Source of the DNA: SAR202 cluster bacterium
GTDB lineage: Bacteria; Chloroflexota; Dehalococcoidia; UBA3495
Reading direction: 5' to 3'
Assembly (NCBI GenBank): GCA_009392075.1
Contig: VFHG01000077.1
Location: 1 to 7,094, forward strand
Length of the DNA stretch: 7,094 nucleotides
This document shows, one piece after another, positions 6,521 through 7,094 of the stretch. The notes under the pieces are model-generated. The model ran no database searches and had not been told where the DNA came from. It worked only from the letters and a program-made list of their open reading frames with translations. The first letter of the stretch is position 1; each line of letters starts with the position of its first letter. A program made the translations under genes and the position numbers.

Positions 6521-7094
6521 ATGCTTTCAAATTCTAATCCCACAGCATCTCCAGAGGTCCTCGAGGAGTTTTACCGCGAGCTGGAAGGCTTCAGCCTGGC
6601 ACCTCTGTGGCAGGTGCAGGAGACTGCTTTGGTCGATGAGCCGACCAGCAAGGCGTCGCCTTACATCTGGCGCTGGAAGGACCTGGAGCCCCGAGCGCTG
6701 CGCGCCGGTGAACTGATTGGGACCGCAGACGCCGAGCGCCGGGTGTTGATGCTGCTTAATCCCAGCATCAAAGACCGGATCGCAACCACCAACAGCCTGT
6801 TTTCAGGGCTGCAGGTCGTAATGCCAGGCGAGGCCGCCAGGGCCCACCGGCACACCCCTTCCGCGCTGCGCTTCATCATCAATAGCGACGGCGGTTACAC
6901 CACCGTCAACGGGGACCGGATCCCGATGTCTCCCGGCGACCTGATTCTGACCCCCAACTGGACCTGGCACGACCACGGCAATGAATCGGGCGAACCAATC
7001 ATCTGGTTGGACGGCCTGGATATACCTCTGGTGCACCTGCTGGAAGCTGTTTTCTTCGAGCCATATCCCGAGGATGTGCAGCCGGTGACCGAAC
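6521..7094 (+). CDS. Gentisate 1,2-dioxygenase, N-terminal part (runs off the window)
   Basis: 191 codons are visible, with no stop before the end of the window; family members are about 340-380 residues, so roughly half is present. The protein is a bicupin Fe(II) ring-cleavage dioxygenase that opens gentisate to maleylpyruvate using O2. The first cupin holds the iron site: AHRHTPSALRF (108-118) gives His109 and His111, and the third ligand is His150 in NWTWHDHGN (146-154). The 41-residue gap between His109 and His150 agrees with the one I recall in E. coli GtdA. Also typical are MSPGDLILTPN (136-146) and WLDGLDIPLV (162-171). The start has a good SD, AGGGAG (6508-6513), 7 nt before ATG. Close relatives such as 1-hydroxy-2-naphthoate or salicylate dioxygenases share this fold and cannot be fully ruled out. 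Genes for maleylpyruvate isomerase or fumarylpyruvate hydrolase may follow, but they lie outside what can be seen. Confidence 0.88.
   Translation, partial: MLSNSNPTASPEVLEEFYRELEGFSLAPLWQVQETALVDEPTSKASPYIWRWKDLEPRALRAGELIGTADAERRVLMLLNPSIKDRIATTNSLFSGLQVVMPGEAARAHRHTPSALRFIINSDGGYTTVNGDRIPMSPGDLILTPNWTWHDHGNESGEPIIWLDGLDIPLVHLLEAVFFEPYPEDVQPVTE

Overview
The window looks like ordinary chromosome from a moderately GC-rich bacterium, with compact genes on both strands and no mobile element, CRISPR array, tRNA or rRNA that I can see. My best guess for the source is the Chloroflexota, perhaps an uncultured Dehalococcoidia/SAR202-type lineage. This rests on the gene set: a bacterial translin-family protein, FmdB-type zinc ribbons, a CitE-like CoA-ester lyase and an aromatic-ring dioxygenase. 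It is inference from gene content, not proof.

Left part (41-3840, minus strand): polA encodes a full-length three-domain DNA polymerase I with both exonucleases intact. 89 bp downstream of it lies a CitE/CLYBL-like CoA-ester lyase, and the gap holds a perfect 8-bp hairpin. The two genes are probably co-transcribed from a promoter with a perfect TATAAT -10 just upstream of polA.

Middle (3841-6398, plus strand): after a divergent intergenic region come two tandem FmdB-type zinc-ribbon proteins separated by a hairpin. Next are a thiamine-phosphate synthase with an unrecognised N-terminal extension of about 120 residues, and a translin-family protein. The last three genes are tightly coupled by an ATGA overlap and a TGATG overlap, so they are very likely one operon. 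Thiamine synthesis next to a C3PO-like RNA-binding or RNase protein is the most curious feature of the window.

Right part (6399-7094, plus strand): a 122-bp intergenic region carries a good sigma70-type promoter with a duplicated TTGACA box. It is followed by the first 191 codons of a gentisate 1,2-dioxygenase, which runs off the window. This gene is probably a separate unit for aromatic ring cleavage through gentisate to maleylpyruvate.
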